Assembly (NCBI GenBank): GCA_964593705.1
Contig: CAZQIV010000002.1
Location: 1-64,000 of the forward strand
From: SABY01 sp964593705
GTDB taxonomy: Bacteria; Bacteroidota; Bacteroidia; Bacteroidales; 4484-276
Length of the DNA stretch: 64,000 nucleotides
Reading direction: 5' to 3'
The notes beneath the pieces were generated by a model. It ran no database searches and was not told where the DNA came from. It saw nothing but the letters and a program-made list of their open reading frames with translations. Made by a program: the position numbers and the translations under genes. Below are positions 25,356 to 34,013 of the stretch, in pieces. The stretch's first letter is position 1. Each line of letters begins with the position of its first letter.

Positions 25356-26384
25356 CTACTCTATAATTTTATCCGCTTTGCTTTTTAAACTTTTGGTGAA
25401 GGTCCATTTTTGTTTTAAGCCATCAAGGGCTTTTGTGTTGATATACAGCTTTTCGGGAACCACATTTTCAACAGGAATGGTGTTGGGTTTGGCTCCTCTT
25501 AAAATTTCATCTGCAATTTCTGCGGAAGCTAAACCCACCTGGTAATAGTTAGCTCCCAAACCAAAAAGTGCGCCTTTTGCGGGCATATCAGGATTGTTGC
25601 AAAAAACAGGAATCCTACCGTCATTGGCAGCCTTCACTATCATGTCCATCGCAATTTCAACAGTATTATCGCCACCAATCCATATTGCCTCTGCTCCTCT
25701 TGATATCAGCGACTGAACCGCCTCGTAAACCGAGGAAGAGTTATCCACTGTAACTTCAAGTAATTCGATCCCCAGACTATCTGCAATAACCCTCGCAATT
25801 TTAACACAGGCTTCGGAACATACCTCATGACTGCACCAGGGCACACCAAGCAGTTTCAGTTCAGGATTCATTTCCCTGGCAATTAAAATGGCATCTTCAA
25901 CGGGCTGAAAAGTGCCGATGCCGGCCAAACAAGCGGGGCGCTCATTGGGATGTTCGCGGCTTAATCCAACTCCGGAGGCAAAGGGGTCGGTTACCGCACC
26001 AAATACATGTAGTATTTTTCCATCCTGGTTTGCATTAGCCATTACCTGTAAAATGGGTGTGCTAATGGTAAGCACCATATCATACTTCTCGTTAAGAATT
26101 GTTTGCGCTATGGTATTGGCTATTGGTAAATCATTTTCTGCACAATATTTTGTGATATGGATATTTTGGCCATCGCTGAAGCCATTATTTTTCAGGCCGT
26201 CAATCATGCCTCTCTCGGTATTATCTAAAAGTGGACGGGATGAAAGCTTGAAAACTGCTATTTCCTTAATGTTTCGTTTAGCCGTGGATCGGCTTTTCAG
26301 ATCAAGCAGCAACAATCCGGTGGCAACCAGAAAAATCAGAAGAATTCCTATCCGGGTGTTTTTCAAAACCGCGAAAAGTTTCAT
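25356..26384 (-). CDS. ABC transporter substrate-binding protein (ABC_sub_bind, COG2984)
   Basis: Encodes 342 residues. An N-terminal membrane anchor (IGILLIFLVATGLLLLDL, about 12-29) keeps it on the periplasmic face. The body matches the two-lobed COG2984 family: RGMIDGLKNNGFSDGQNI, VLTISTPILQ, VFGAVTDPFASGVG, NTVEIAMDMIVKAA and YYQVGLASAEIADEILRGA. Known relatives bind tryptophan, other amino acids or small aromatic compounds. It is transcribed divergently from a paralogue at 26681, with 296 bases between them. The clustered Cys/His residues in GVPWCSHEVCSEAC near residues 180-193 are unusual and might bind metal or form disulfides. Confidence 0.87.
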   Translation of the reverse strand: MKLFAVLKNTRIGILLIFLVATGLLLLDLKSRSTAKRNIKEIAVFKLSSRPLLDNTERGMIDGLKNNGFSDGQNIHITKYCAENDLPIANTIAQTILNEKYDMVLTISTPILQVMANANQDGKILHVFGAVTDPFASGVGLSREHPNERPACLAGIGTFQPVEDAILIAREMNPELKLLGVPWCSHEVCSEACVKIARVIADSLGIELLEVTVDNSSSVYEAVQSLISRGAEAIWIGGDNTVEIAMDMIVKAANDGRIPVFCNNPDMPAKGALFGLGANYYQVGLASAEIADEILRGAKPNTIPVENVVPEKLYINTKALDGLKQKWTFTKSLKSKADKIIE

Positions 26385-26680
26385 TTTTTTGATTTAGATT
26401 CAATTTGTTTTATCAGCGTAAAAGTAGTGGTTTAAAATTCACAGTCATTTTTGTGGTAATAAATATTGCCAGCCTTGTCATTTTGAGTTGACCTTTTCGT
26501 TTAGAGGATAAAATGTGCCCCACAGATTTTTCGTATTAACGCGGGTCATATTTGCGAAAATCTGCGTTATCTGCGGGAAACCTGACTAAAATGATAATAT
26601 GATTTTTTGCGGATTTTAATATCACAACAAACACCATAAAAAAAATATTTGTTTAAATTCGTGGATTCAAAAATGAAACA

Positions 26681-27715
26681 ATGAAATTTGATATCCGTCC
26701 ACTTCTAAGAGGTTTAATACTGATATTATTAATTGCTGCAATTTTGTTAATTTCCGACCGGAAAAATCGTGGTAACGACACAAACCTACAAAAACTTGTT
26801 TGGGCCAAAAAACCGGGAAAAATTATCGAAATCAATATTTTACTTTACAATGATTCGCCCGTATCTGAAGAAACACAAGAGGGTTTCATCAACGGGTTTT
26901 CCGATTTGGGATGGACTGAGGGAAAAGATTTCAAATTACAGTCGTTTAATGCACAGGGCGATATTGGCACATTGAATACCATTGTTGAAACAGTAAGCTC
27001 CGATCCCCCCGATATAATTTTCACGGCCACAACGCCAGTTATTCAGGCCGTTTCCAAAAAAATTGAGGACATCCCCATTTTCTTTGCCACGGTTGCCGAT
27101 CCGGTAGTAGCTGGTATTGGAACAGACTTTTCACACCACCTGCCTAATGTGAGTGGAATTTCAACCATGAGTGCTTTCGATGAGATGATGCTTACCATAA
27201 AAATTATGATGCCCGATTGTAAAACACTGGGTACAATCTTTTGTCCTGTGGAGGCCAATTCGGTGGCTTACGAAAAATACCTGAAAAGCGCTGCAAGCAG
27301 GCGCGGAATGGCTTTGGTTTCGGTGCCGGCAAACAACACTTCCGATGTTGCCGATGCAGCGCTATCGCTGGTGAATTCAGAAATTGATGCAGTATGCCAG
27401 TTGTCGGATAACCTTACCGCGGCAACCTACGCTTACATTATTCAGTCGGCAGAAAAAAAAGGGCTACCCTATTTCTCTTTTGCCCAAAGCCAGGCCGACA
27501 AAGGCGCTGTGCTTACCATAGCCCGTGATTATCGGCAGGCTGGCACTGATGCGGTTATGCTTTCCGAAAAATTTATGCACGGCACCCCGGTGGAAGATTT
27601 GCCATTTCAATATGTGAGTAAAACAATCATTACAATCAACAAACCCTTAGCGAAAAAGCACAATTTACACCTGAGCCCTGAAATTCTCAGAATGGCCGAT
27701 AAGGTGATCAAATAA
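26681..27715 (+). CDS. ABC transporter substrate-binding protein (ABC_sub_bind), paralogue
   Basis: Encodes 344 residues. It has a membrane anchor (GLILILLIAAILLISD) and the same family layout as the divergent gene: EGFINGFSDLGWTEGKDF, IFTATTPVIQAV, FFATVADPVVAGIG, LSDNLTAATYAYIIQSA and YRQAGTDAVMLSEKFM. It begins the transporter operon that continues with a STAS protein, permease and ATPase. Two binding proteins for one permease would allow two ligands. The Cys cluster of the other copy is absent here. Confidence 0.87.
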   Translation: MKFDIRPLLRGLILILLIAAILLISDRKNRGNDTNLQKLVWAKKPGKIIEINILLYNDSPVSEETQEGFINGFSDLGWTEGKDFKLQSFNAQGDIGTLNTIVETVSSDPPDIIFTATTPVIQAVSKKIEDIPIFFATVADPVVAGIGTDFSHHLPNVSGISTMSAFDEMMLTIKIMMPDCKTLGTIFCPVEANSVAYEKYLKSAASRRGMALVSVPANNTSDVADAALSLVNSEIDAVCQLSDNLTAATYAYIIQSAEKKGLPYFSFAQSQADKGAVLTIARDYRQAGTDAVMLSEKFMHGTPVEDLPFQYVSKTIITINKPLAKKHNLHLSPEILRMADKVIK

Positions 27716-27739
27716 TTATACAATGAATTTGTAAACGAA

Positions 27740-28972
27740 ATGAAAGATAATCTGAAAATAGAGCGCATAAAGAGTACAAATAAAGTTGTGCTTTTACTCA
27801 ACGGGAGAATAGACGCCTACTGGTCGTCGGTGCTGGATGAAGCAATAAAGGATGAAATTCGGGGTGGAAAATACTTTGTATTCCTGGATTTTTCGAAGGT
27901 TGACTATATAAGCTCTGCCGGCATTAGGATTTTGGTAAAATATTATAAAGAACTCAAAGCTATCGATGGTGATTTTTCTTTGATCAATCTCACACAAGCT
28001 ATAAAATCGCTTATCGAGCTTGTTGGCATGGATATGCTGATTGGTAAAACCGTCTCTACAGGGCATGATGAAAACATTAAACATGATGATGAGATTAAAA
28101 TTGATGATACCGTTTACACAGTAAAAACCCTTGCTGCAGAAGGTTCTTGTACCGTTGAACTTTGTGGGAATCCTGAATCATTTTACAAAAACCCAAAAGA
28201 TACCGAACTAACAAAAAAGCAGCTCGATCAGGCTGGTTTTGGCCTGGGGATGGGCGCCATAAGCCCAGACCCGGAGGATGCCAAACAAAGGCTGGGCGAG
28301 TTTATTGCACTTGGAGAGGCGGTGGCTTACCTTCCAACCGACAGCTCCAATGCACCCGACTACTCGCTGAAATCCGGGAAACTTATTCCTGAAATTCAGG
28401 TTTTGTATGGCTTGTTTTTTAATGATGCATTTGATCGATTGCTTCACTTTGATCATACACACATTAATCATACGGTCACATTTTCCTCGCTCATCAATCA
28501 TATATCAAAAATTACAGGGCATCATACTTTTGCTCTTGTAATTGTTGCAGAAACTGCCGGTCTTGTGGGGGTGTCAATTTCAAAATCACCTGCTGAATAC
28601 AAGCCGGAAAAAATATTTTCGTACCCGGAGGTTAAAGAAAATGTCCATTTTACCGTTGAAGCCGAACATGCCCGACAGCTTGCCGTCATCACGGGGGTTT
28701 TTACTTTTGGAGAAAACAAAACAATGCTGCCGTTTTGCAGGTCTTTGGGTAAGAATACTGAAATTTCAGGCCATGCACATGCTGCGGTTTTTAGTTTTCA
28801 TCAATTGAAAAAGGCAGATGTTGACCTTGCAGGCACCATAAGAAATTGCTTTGAAAATGAGCGTCTGATAGATGTTATGCATTTGCTGAACGATGACAGG
28901 GACGTGATTGGCATTGGCGAAAGCCGGTTGATAAACGGAACTTGCTGGGTGGGGAAGGTAGAGGCTTTGTAG
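27740..28972 (+). CDS. STAS-domain protein with unknown C-terminal domain
   Basis: Encodes 410 residues. Residues 1-100 form a STAS/anti-anti-sigma domain (VVLLLNGRIDAYWSSVLDEAI, FVFLDFSKVDYISSAGIRILVKYY). The Ser-Ser-Ala of DYISSAG is the position phosphorylated in SpoIIAA-like proteins. The rest, about 300 residues, is not a family I can name; it contains GFGLGMGAISPDPEDAKQRLGEF and INHISKITGHHTFALVIVAE. No signal or membrane helix. It starts 25 bases after the binding-protein gene and precedes the permease, suggesting a regulatory role in this transporter or in stress signalling. That link is inferred only from position. Confidence 0.78.
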   Translation: MKDNLKIERIKSTNKVVLLLNGRIDAYWSSVLDEAIKDEIRGGKYFVFLDFSKVDYISSAGIRILVKYYKELKAIDGDFSLINLTQAIKSLIELVGMDMLIGKTVSTGHDENIKHDDEIKIDDTVYTVKTLAAEGSCTVELCGNPESFYKNPKDTELTKKQLDQAGFGLGMGAISPDPEDAKQRLGEFIALGEAVAYLPTDSSNAPDYSLKSGKLIPEIQVLYGLFFNDAFDRLLHFDHTHINHTVTFSSLINHISKITGHHTFALVIVAETAGLVGVSISKSPAEYKPEKIFSYPEVKENVHFTVEAEHARQLAVITGVFTFGENKTMLPFCRSLGKNTEISGHAHAAVFSFHQLKKADVDLAGTIRNCFENERLIDVMHLLNDDRDVIGIGESRLINGTCWVGKVEAL

Positions 28973-29145
28973 TGTGAATTTAAATTAACAATAATCTGAT
29001 TGACGATTTAAGATTATCGATTTGAGATTTCAGATGTTGGCAACATTAAGCAAAATCTAAAATCTCCGATCCCCTGCCTCGCTAACGTATAGACCACTTT
29101 GGGCGACAAGGCGGGTTAATCGTCAATCATAAATAAAAAACTAAA

Positions 29146-30087
29146 ATGGCATTACTCATTGGATCGTTAACAATCGGCTTAATACTGGCACTGCTGGCGC
29201 TTGGTGTTTTTATCAGTTTCAGGATATTCAACTTCCCGGATATTACCGCCGAAGGCTCCATTACTTTTGGAGCATCTATTACCGCCGCCTTAATTGTAGC
29301 CGGAGTAAATCCGCTGTTGGCTTGCTTTGTTGCATTTTTGGGTGGGATGCTGGCCGGAGCCATCACGGGCATATTGCATACACGTTTTAAAATAAATGGC
29401 CTGTTGTCGGGGATTTTGGTAATGACGGCTCTCTATTCCATCAACCTCCACGTGATGGGGAAAAGCAACGTGCCCCTGATTTCTGAAGCTACTGTATTTA
29501 CATGGTTCGAAAGTTTTTCGGCACTCATGTTTGGTGCGAAAGACGAAATAAATCTTTTGGGCTGGATGGTGAATACCGATGATGTGGTGGTGCTCCTGGC
29601 CATGCTTGTTGTTACCATTTTGTTCGGTGTAGTTTTGTTTTGGTTTTTTAAAACCGATATTGGTATCTCCATGCGAGCCACCGGCAACAACGCACAAATG
29701 ATAAGGGCGCTTGGTGTGAATACCAAAATGATGATTATTTTGGGACTTGCCATTTCCAACGGGATGATCGCCCTTTCCGGGGCTTTACTGGCACAGTACC
29801 AGGGTTTCGCCGATGTGCAAATGGGTTTGGGTATGTTGGTCTGGGGACTAGCGAGTGTAATCATTGGCGAAGCGTTAATCACCAAAAAGACCCTTGGATA
29901 TATTGTTTCGGGAGCAATCATGGGTTCTATTCTTTTCAGGTTACTGGTAGCCATTGCCCTGCGGTGGGGCATGAACCCCAACGACCTGAAACTGATCACG
30001 GCGGTTTTTGTGTTTATGGCACTCATCCTACCCGGCTTAATCGACAAAACCAGGAAAATAAAACTTTCGATGAATATTCAATCTTAG
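29146..30087 (+). CDS. ABC transporter permease (COG4120 type)
   Basis: Encodes 313 residues with about eight hydrophobic segments. The BPD_transp_2-like signature is clear: ALGVFISFRIFNFPDITAEG near 20-39, GAITGILHTRFKINGLLSGILVMTALYSINLHVMG near 76-110, and GISMRATGNNAQMIRALG near 178-195, the loop that contacts the ATPase. This permease class partners with COG2984 binding proteins and COG1101 ATPases, both present here. It is separated from the STAS gene by 173 bases holding a repeat copy (about 29070-29115). Confidence 0.9.
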   Translation: MALLIGSLTIGLILALLALGVFISFRIFNFPDITAEGSITFGASITAALIVAGVNPLLACFVAFLGGMLAGAITGILHTRFKINGLLSGILVMTALYSINLHVMGKSNVPLISEATVFTWFESFSALMFGAKDEINLLGWMVNTDDVVVLLAMLVVTILFGVVLFWFFKTDIGISMRATGNNAQMIRALGVNTKMMIILGLAISNGMIALSGALLAQYQGFADVQMGLGMLVWGLASVIIGEALITKKTLGYIVSGAIMGSILFRLLVAIALRWGMNPNDLKLITAVFVFMALILPGLIDKTRKIKLSMNIQS

Positions 30088-30098
30088 CACCCTCAGAT

Positions 30099-30911
30099 AT
30101 GCTTAAAACAGAATCGTTATACAAAACCTTTAATCCCGAAACAGCCAACGAAGTAAAGGCTTTGCAGGGCATCGATCTGGAACTGACCGAAGGCAACTTT
30201 GTTTGCGTTTTGGGAACCAACGGATCGGGCAAATCCACACTGCTCAACGCGGTGGCGGGTACATTTTTTCCCGATCATGGCAGGATTTTATTGGATGGAA
30301 AAGACATCACACATTGGCCCGAACACAAAAGGGCAAAATATATCGGCAGGGTTTTTCAGAATCCCTTTTCGGGAACGGCATCGGATATGACCATTGCCGA
30401 AAACCTGGCCATGGCCACACGCCGGGGGCAGCCCCGGGGGCTTAACCAGGCCTTGCACAAGTCATTCCTTGCCGATTTTGCCGACAGGGTGAAGCCCCTG
30501 AACATGAAACTGGAAGAGCGCCTCGAAAACCCCATAGGAAAACTGTCGGGCGGGCAGCGCCAGGCTTTAACACTTTTGATGGCCACCTGGCGAAAACCAA
30601 AGCTCCTCCTCCTCGACGAGCACACCGCCGCCCTCGACCCCAAAACTGCTGCCCGCGTAATTCAACTCACCGAGGAAGTGGTGAAAAAAGACAAGCTGAC
30701 CACACTCATGGTAACCCACTCCATGCAGCAAGCCGTAAATCTCGGCAACAGGATTTTGATGATGCACAACGGCAAAATTGCTTACGACTTCTCGGCCGAA
30801 GATAAAAAGCGCTTAAAGGTAAACGACCTGTTGGCACTGTTTGACGAAATCAGGCGCAAAGAACAAATCGACCCCACTGTGTCTGAATTTTTGGAGAGGA
30901 ATTATGTTTAG
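30099..30911 (+). CDS. ABC transporter ATP-binding protein (COG1101 type)
   Basis: Encodes 270 residues from the ATG at 30099, 11 bases after the permease stop; an earlier in-frame ATG at 29964 lies inside the permease gene and gives no ATPase sequence. Walker A is GTNGSGKST, the signature LSGGQRQAL, Walker B LLLLDEHTAALDP, and the switch His is in MVTHSM. FQNPFSGTASDMTIAENLAMA is the Q-loop region typical of this ATPase class. It powers uptake of the ligand delivered by the two binding proteins. Confidence 0.93.
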   Translation: MLKTESLYKTFNPETANEVKALQGIDLELTEGNFVCVLGTNGSGKSTLLNAVAGTFFPDHGRILLDGKDITHWPEHKRAKYIGRVFQNPFSGTASDMTIAENLAMATRRGQPRGLNQALHKSFLADFADRVKPLNMKLEERLENPIGKLSGGQRQALTLLMATWRKPKLLLLDEHTAALDPKTAARVIQLTEEVVKKDKLTTLMVTHSMQQAVNLGNRILMMHNGKIAYDFSAEDKKRLKVNDLLALFDEIRRKEQIDPTVSEFLERNYV

Positions 30912-31055
30912 GGGGGAGGGTGATTTGAACAATGGCTCGTGGGGTTTTGTTCTGCAACACACTATTTGATGCTGTTTCAATTAATGCTAACTAGCATGTT
31001 GCGGGCAGTTACTCTTCACTAATATAATTTTCAATTGATTCTTTGTTTTTTCATT

Positions 31056-31082
31056 GGGAGACACGATGCATCGCGTCTGTAC
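31056..31082. repeat. Short palindromic repeat (AGACACGATGCATCGCGTCT)
   Basis: AGACACGATGCATCGCGTCT (31059-31078) is a palindrome with one mismatched pair. It belongs to a type of 'gagacgcgat-gcatcgcgtct' palindrome seen between genes in many bacteria. It lies between the transporter operon and a set of broken genes. Confidence 0.6.
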
Positions 31083-31102
31083 TACTGCGTCTTGAAATAT
31101 AT

Positions 31103-31285
31103 TTAAAATCTGAAATTAAAAATGTCGCGGAACAGTTGAGGAATGTTCGGGTTTTTATCCATGCTTAAAATGGCCTCCGAATACAGAGTGAGCATTTCGG
31201 CTGCGGTAACTTTGGGATCGGGTAGTTTGCCTACCAGGATGTCGCGGCAATCGTCAATTCGTTTTTTTGTTGGTGTATCTAACAT
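31103..31285 (-). pseudogene. Remnant of a type I restriction-modification methylase gene (HsdM N-terminus with internal deletion)
   Basis: The 60-residue frame joins two pieces of HsdM. MLDTPTKKRIDDCRDILVGK and LPDPK are the canonical first residues of the methylase subunit. MLTLYSEAILSMDKNPNIP with QLFRDIFNF matches a segment normally found some 60 residues further on. The intervening part and everything after it, including the methyltransferase motifs, are gone. The frame stays open by chance or by in-frame deletion. No hsdS or hsdR is nearby. Confidence 0.7.
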
Positions 31286-31311
31286 TCTCTATCTTCCATT
31301 GTGTTATGCTG

Positions 31312-31659
31312 TCATTCCGAACTTGTTTCGGAATCTTTCAGCATCTGTTTAAACTCTTCAATTTCTCCCTTTAAAAACCACTCTTCGGATAAATCCTTCA
31401 ATTCAGGATTATCATTTTTTATCAGATTCCATTTCCATTCTTTATGCCAATTTTTTAATTGTTTCTCTCTATCTATAGCATTTTGCATTCCCATAATATT
31501 TTCATAATAAAGCAAATCATGCAAATTATATTTTTTTGTAAAAACAGAACCATAACCTGCTTTGTGTTCCAATACCCTTCTCTTTACATTGTTTGTAACA
31601 CCAATATATAGTGTCGTTCTGTTTTTATTACCCATTATATAAACAAATCCTTGTTTCAT
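31312..31659 (-). CDS. GIY-YIG nuclease family protein
   Basis: Encodes 115 residues. The catalytic core is visible: VYIMGNKNRTTLYIGVTNN (the GIY-YIG pair as VYI and YIG), R27-type Arg in VKRRVLEHK, and the Glu in NAIDREKQLKNW. The size and the ending KWNLIKNDNPELKDLSEEW place it in the small UPF0213/YhbQ-like group abundant in Bacteroidota. Biochemical function is unproven; members can cut DNA. It is the only intact gene among several remnants. Confidence 0.88.
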   Translation of the reverse strand: MKQGFVYIMGNKNRTTLYIGVTNNVKRRVLEHKAGYGSVFTKKYNLHDLLYYENIMGMQNAIDREKQLKNWHKEWKWNLIKNDNPELKDLSEEWFLKGEIEEFKQMLKDSETSSE

Positions 31660-31707
31660 ATTATCGTTTTTTTCAACAGACCCTAAAACAAGTTCAGGGT
31701 GACTGTA

Positions 31708-31923
31708 CTAGGCTGCAAATTTATCTGCATTAATGTAATCATTCACATAAACAGGAATTACTTCTCTGCATTTGGCGGCCACTGCTTTGAACTGCGAAAT
31801 GGTAAACGTTGGATTGGTTTTTTCCTACTCATCACCAAAAGCCAAACCCACCATGCGTTTTTCGTGGCGCGTGTTGAAGGCCAATTATATTTCAGGATTT
31901 CTCATTAGCAATGCAGTAAGTTT
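31708..31923 (-). pseudogene. Decayed C-terminal coding remnant, family unrecognised
   Basis: One minus-strand frame reads KLTALLMRNPEI, stop, LAFNTRHEKRMVGLAFGDE, stop, EKTNPTFTISQFKAVAAKC and REVIPVYVNDYINADKFAA, stop. The in-frame stops are at 31885-31887 and 31825-31827, and the final one is at 31708-31710. The three pieces look like continuous protein sequence, so this is a gene tail broken by nonsense mutations. I do not recognise the family. It abuts a nitroreductase remnant on the other strand. Confidence 0.5.
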
Positions 31924-31953
31924 TTAGGCTGCCAAAGCTAAGTATTTATTTGT

Positions 31954-32142
31954 TTGGAATTGGGAAGCGTATGGCTGGGCGTTTATCCGCGAGAGGCAAG
32001 GATGAAAGATATTTCTGCGTATTTAAAATTGCCTGCTCATATCATGCCCGTAAATTTGATTTCGCTCGGTTGGCCGGATGAACTAAAAACGAAACCAGAA
32101 AGATTCGAAGAAGAAAAAGTACATTTGAATGGTTGGTATTAA
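31954..32142 (+). pseudogene. C-terminal remnant of a nitroreductase-family gene
   Basis: The 62-residue frame ELGSVWLGVYPREARMKDIS...LPAHIMPVNLISLGWPDE... matches the last third of FMN-dependent nitroreductases (WLGVYP-xE and P-NLIS-GxP motifs). The FMN-binding N-terminal two thirds are missing, and a stop lies a few codons upstream. It is not expected to make a functional enzyme. Confidence 0.75.
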
Positions 32143-32762
32143 TATATAAGTGTAGTCTAAAAACCCCAAACTAATAATTTTAATTGCTAAATAAATTGAT
32201 CTTTAGCTCCTGGCTATACATGGGGCAAAGTAAATTCGATGGAATGGTTAAACCAGGCCACTTTACCAAAACTGGAGCATCTCCAAAAATAGAAATGCTT
32301 ATGATTTGTAAATTTCATCCATCTAAAAACAAATCCAAAAATACCCACTTCCCAGCCGGCTTGTTGGGTTCCCGTGTTTAATTTTTTGAAATACAATCGA
32401 GAATTTTCGCGGGTTTTAGCGCACGGCATTTCCGCTTTCGAAGATGATAAATTGTTTTCCATTTTGCCCATGTTTTAATTGTTTAATATTTCAAAATCAA
32501 CAGGGCTTTTTTTATTTTAGAAAAATTGAGCCCAAAGATAGCTCACAATTCATGTTATACCAAAGGATTGTTTCATTAGTGAAAGAAATTTTACACGACT
32601 TTCCTAATAAATGATTTTTAGTGGGATATTTCTTTTTCCTCAAGGTGTTTTGCGGACTTCGCGGTTGAATATTATAAGCGCAATGCACGCTGAGGATGCA
32701 AAATATTTTTCTAAAGAAAAATAAAAAACTAAATAAGAAGTGGTGCGGCCGTTAAGCAGAAA
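32143..32762. other. Gene-free stretch with a partial hairpin-repeat copy
   Basis: No convincing gene. Near 32153-32185 the sequence AGTCTAAAAACCCCAAACTA repeats the left end of the large inverted repeat at 6300-6432. A minus-strand frame at 32214-32471 (85 residues) has no recognisable motif and poor composition. The rest is AT-rich. Confidence 0.45.
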
Positions 32763-33317
32763 CTATTTCCATTTAATATTGCAGCCAATGCTTGGCCGCT
32801 GCTCGTTGGGAACTTTTTTGCCGGCAAGTATTAAATTGAGCGTGTGCCTCAAATCAGCGCCGCTTACAGGTTCATCATTTCCGGGGCGCGAATCGTCGAA
32901 CTGGCCGCGATAAACACATTTCATTTCACCATCAAAAACATTAAAATCAGGGGTACACGCGGCATCATAAGCTTTGGCCACTTCCTGGCTTTCATCATAC
33001 AGATATGGGAAAGGAAAATCGCGTTCTTTGGCAAACTCCACCATTTTCTCCGGCGAATCTGCCGGGTAGTTTTCCACATCATTGGAATTTATCATAACAA
33101 ATGATACGCCTTTCGGGATATACGCTTTACCCACTTTCACCAGCTCATCAATAATATGAATCACGTAAGGGCAATGATTGCAAATAAAAACCACAACTGT
33201 GGCTTTATCGCTTTTGAGATCATTTAATGATTTTTCTTGCCCTGAAACTAAATCAGGTAATCTGAAATCAGGAGCTTTAAATCCCAATGGTATCTGTGTT
33301 GTTGGTGTTGCTGCCAT
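32763..33317 (-). CDS. Thioredoxin-like protein (AhpC/TSA-type redoxin)
   Basis: Encodes 184 residues from the ATG at 33317; an earlier in-frame ATG at 33353 adds 12 residues. The start PLGFKAPDFRLPDLVSG is the redoxin 'APDF-LPD' motif, and CNHCPYV (near 43-49) is the CxxC active site. FAKERDFPFPYLYDESQEVAKAY and the VYRGQFDDSRPGND segment match a thioredoxin-like family common in Bacteroidota and marine bacteria. It probably reduces disulfides or peroxides in the cytoplasm, as no signal peptide is visible. Confidence 0.88.
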   Translation of the reverse strand: MAATPTTQIPLGFKAPDFRLPDLVSGQEKSLNDLKSDKATVVVFICNHCPYVIHIIDELVKVGKAYIPKGVSFVMINSNDVENYPADSPEKMVEFAKERDFPFPYLYDESQEVAKAYDAACTPDFNVFDGEMKCVYRGQFDDSRPGNDEPVSGADLRHTLNLILAGKKVPNEQRPSIGCNIKWK

Positions 33318-33468
33318 AGTTGCTATTTTGTTGATATTAACGATCCAAAACAAGATTTGTTTAAAAATTCCTATTTTTGAAAAAGCATTTCTATTATTAA
33401 AAACGAAGCCGGGAAAACCGGGAAGTGGATAAAAAACAGATACACCAATAAAATCTCACAAACAGAAA

Positions 33469-34002
33469 ATGAATGAATTAGTCAAACCAAAAGAAATTAT
33501 TTCACAAATCTATTTTATTAGAGGACTGAAGGTAATGCTCGATTTTCATCTGGCAGGAATGTACGAGGTGGAAACGCGTGTTTTGAATCAAGCCGTTAGA
33601 AGAAACCTACAGCGCTTTCCTGATGATTTTATGTTTCAATTATCAGAAAAGGAATTTCAAAACTTGATGTCACAAAATGTGATATCAAGCATTGGAGATG
33701 CAATCCCCGGTTGGGGCGGGCGAAGGAAATTGCCCCTTGCTTTCACAGAGCAGGGCGTTGCGATGCTGAGTGGCATTTTGAGAAGCGAAAAGGCAGTTAA
33801 TGTGAATATTGCCATTATGAGAGCTTTTGTAAAAATGCGTGAACTAATCAACGACAATAAAGGCTTGAAGAAAAAACTGGATGAAATGGAAAGCAAGTAC
33901 GATCAACAATTTCAGGTTGTTTTTGAAGCCATCAAGCAATTGATCGAAAAGAAAAACGAGCCCGGAAAGCCTGTTGGATATAAACATTACAAAAAACAAT
34001 AG
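33469..34002 (+). CDS. ORF6N domain-containing protein, copy 1
   Basis: Encodes 177 residues. The N-terminal ORF6N domain (about 5-90) is clear: IISQIYFIRGLKVMLDFHLAGMYEVETRVLNQAVRRN and RFPDDFMFQLSEKEF. A helical tail follows (LINDNKGLKKKLDEMESKYDQQFQVVFEAIKQL). ORF6N is a DNA-binding-type domain of phage and mobile-element proteins; its role in Bacteroidota chromosomes is unknown. The last 255 bases are almost identical to those of the second copy at 35801, while the first parts differ more. The FG-GAP gene follows 11 bases later. Confidence 0.88.
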   Translation: MNELVKPKEIISQIYFIRGLKVMLDFHLAGMYEVETRVLNQAVRRNLQRFPDDFMFQLSEKEFQNLMSQNVISSIGDAIPGWGGRRKLPLAFTEQGVAMLSGILRSEKAVNVNIAIMRAFVKMRELINDNKGLKKKLDEMESKYDQQFQVVFEAIKQLIEKKNEPGKPVGYKHYKKQ

Positions 34003-34013
34003 AAGCTTTGAAA

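Noticed and set aside
26530..26580. A fourth attC-like element (gcgggtcatatttgcg)
   Set aside because: Only the right-arm core is present, inside an AT-rich 'cagattttcg/gcgttatctgcggg' stretch; there is no left arm.
29964..30098. Upstream extension of the ABC ATPase
   Set aside because: It overlaps the 3' end of the permease gene in another frame; the ATG at 30099, 11 bases after the permease stop, starts the normal ATPase sequence.
32214..32471. Minus-strand frame of 85 residues
   Set aside because: No recognisable motif, atypical composition and neighbouring remnants; not supported as a gene.
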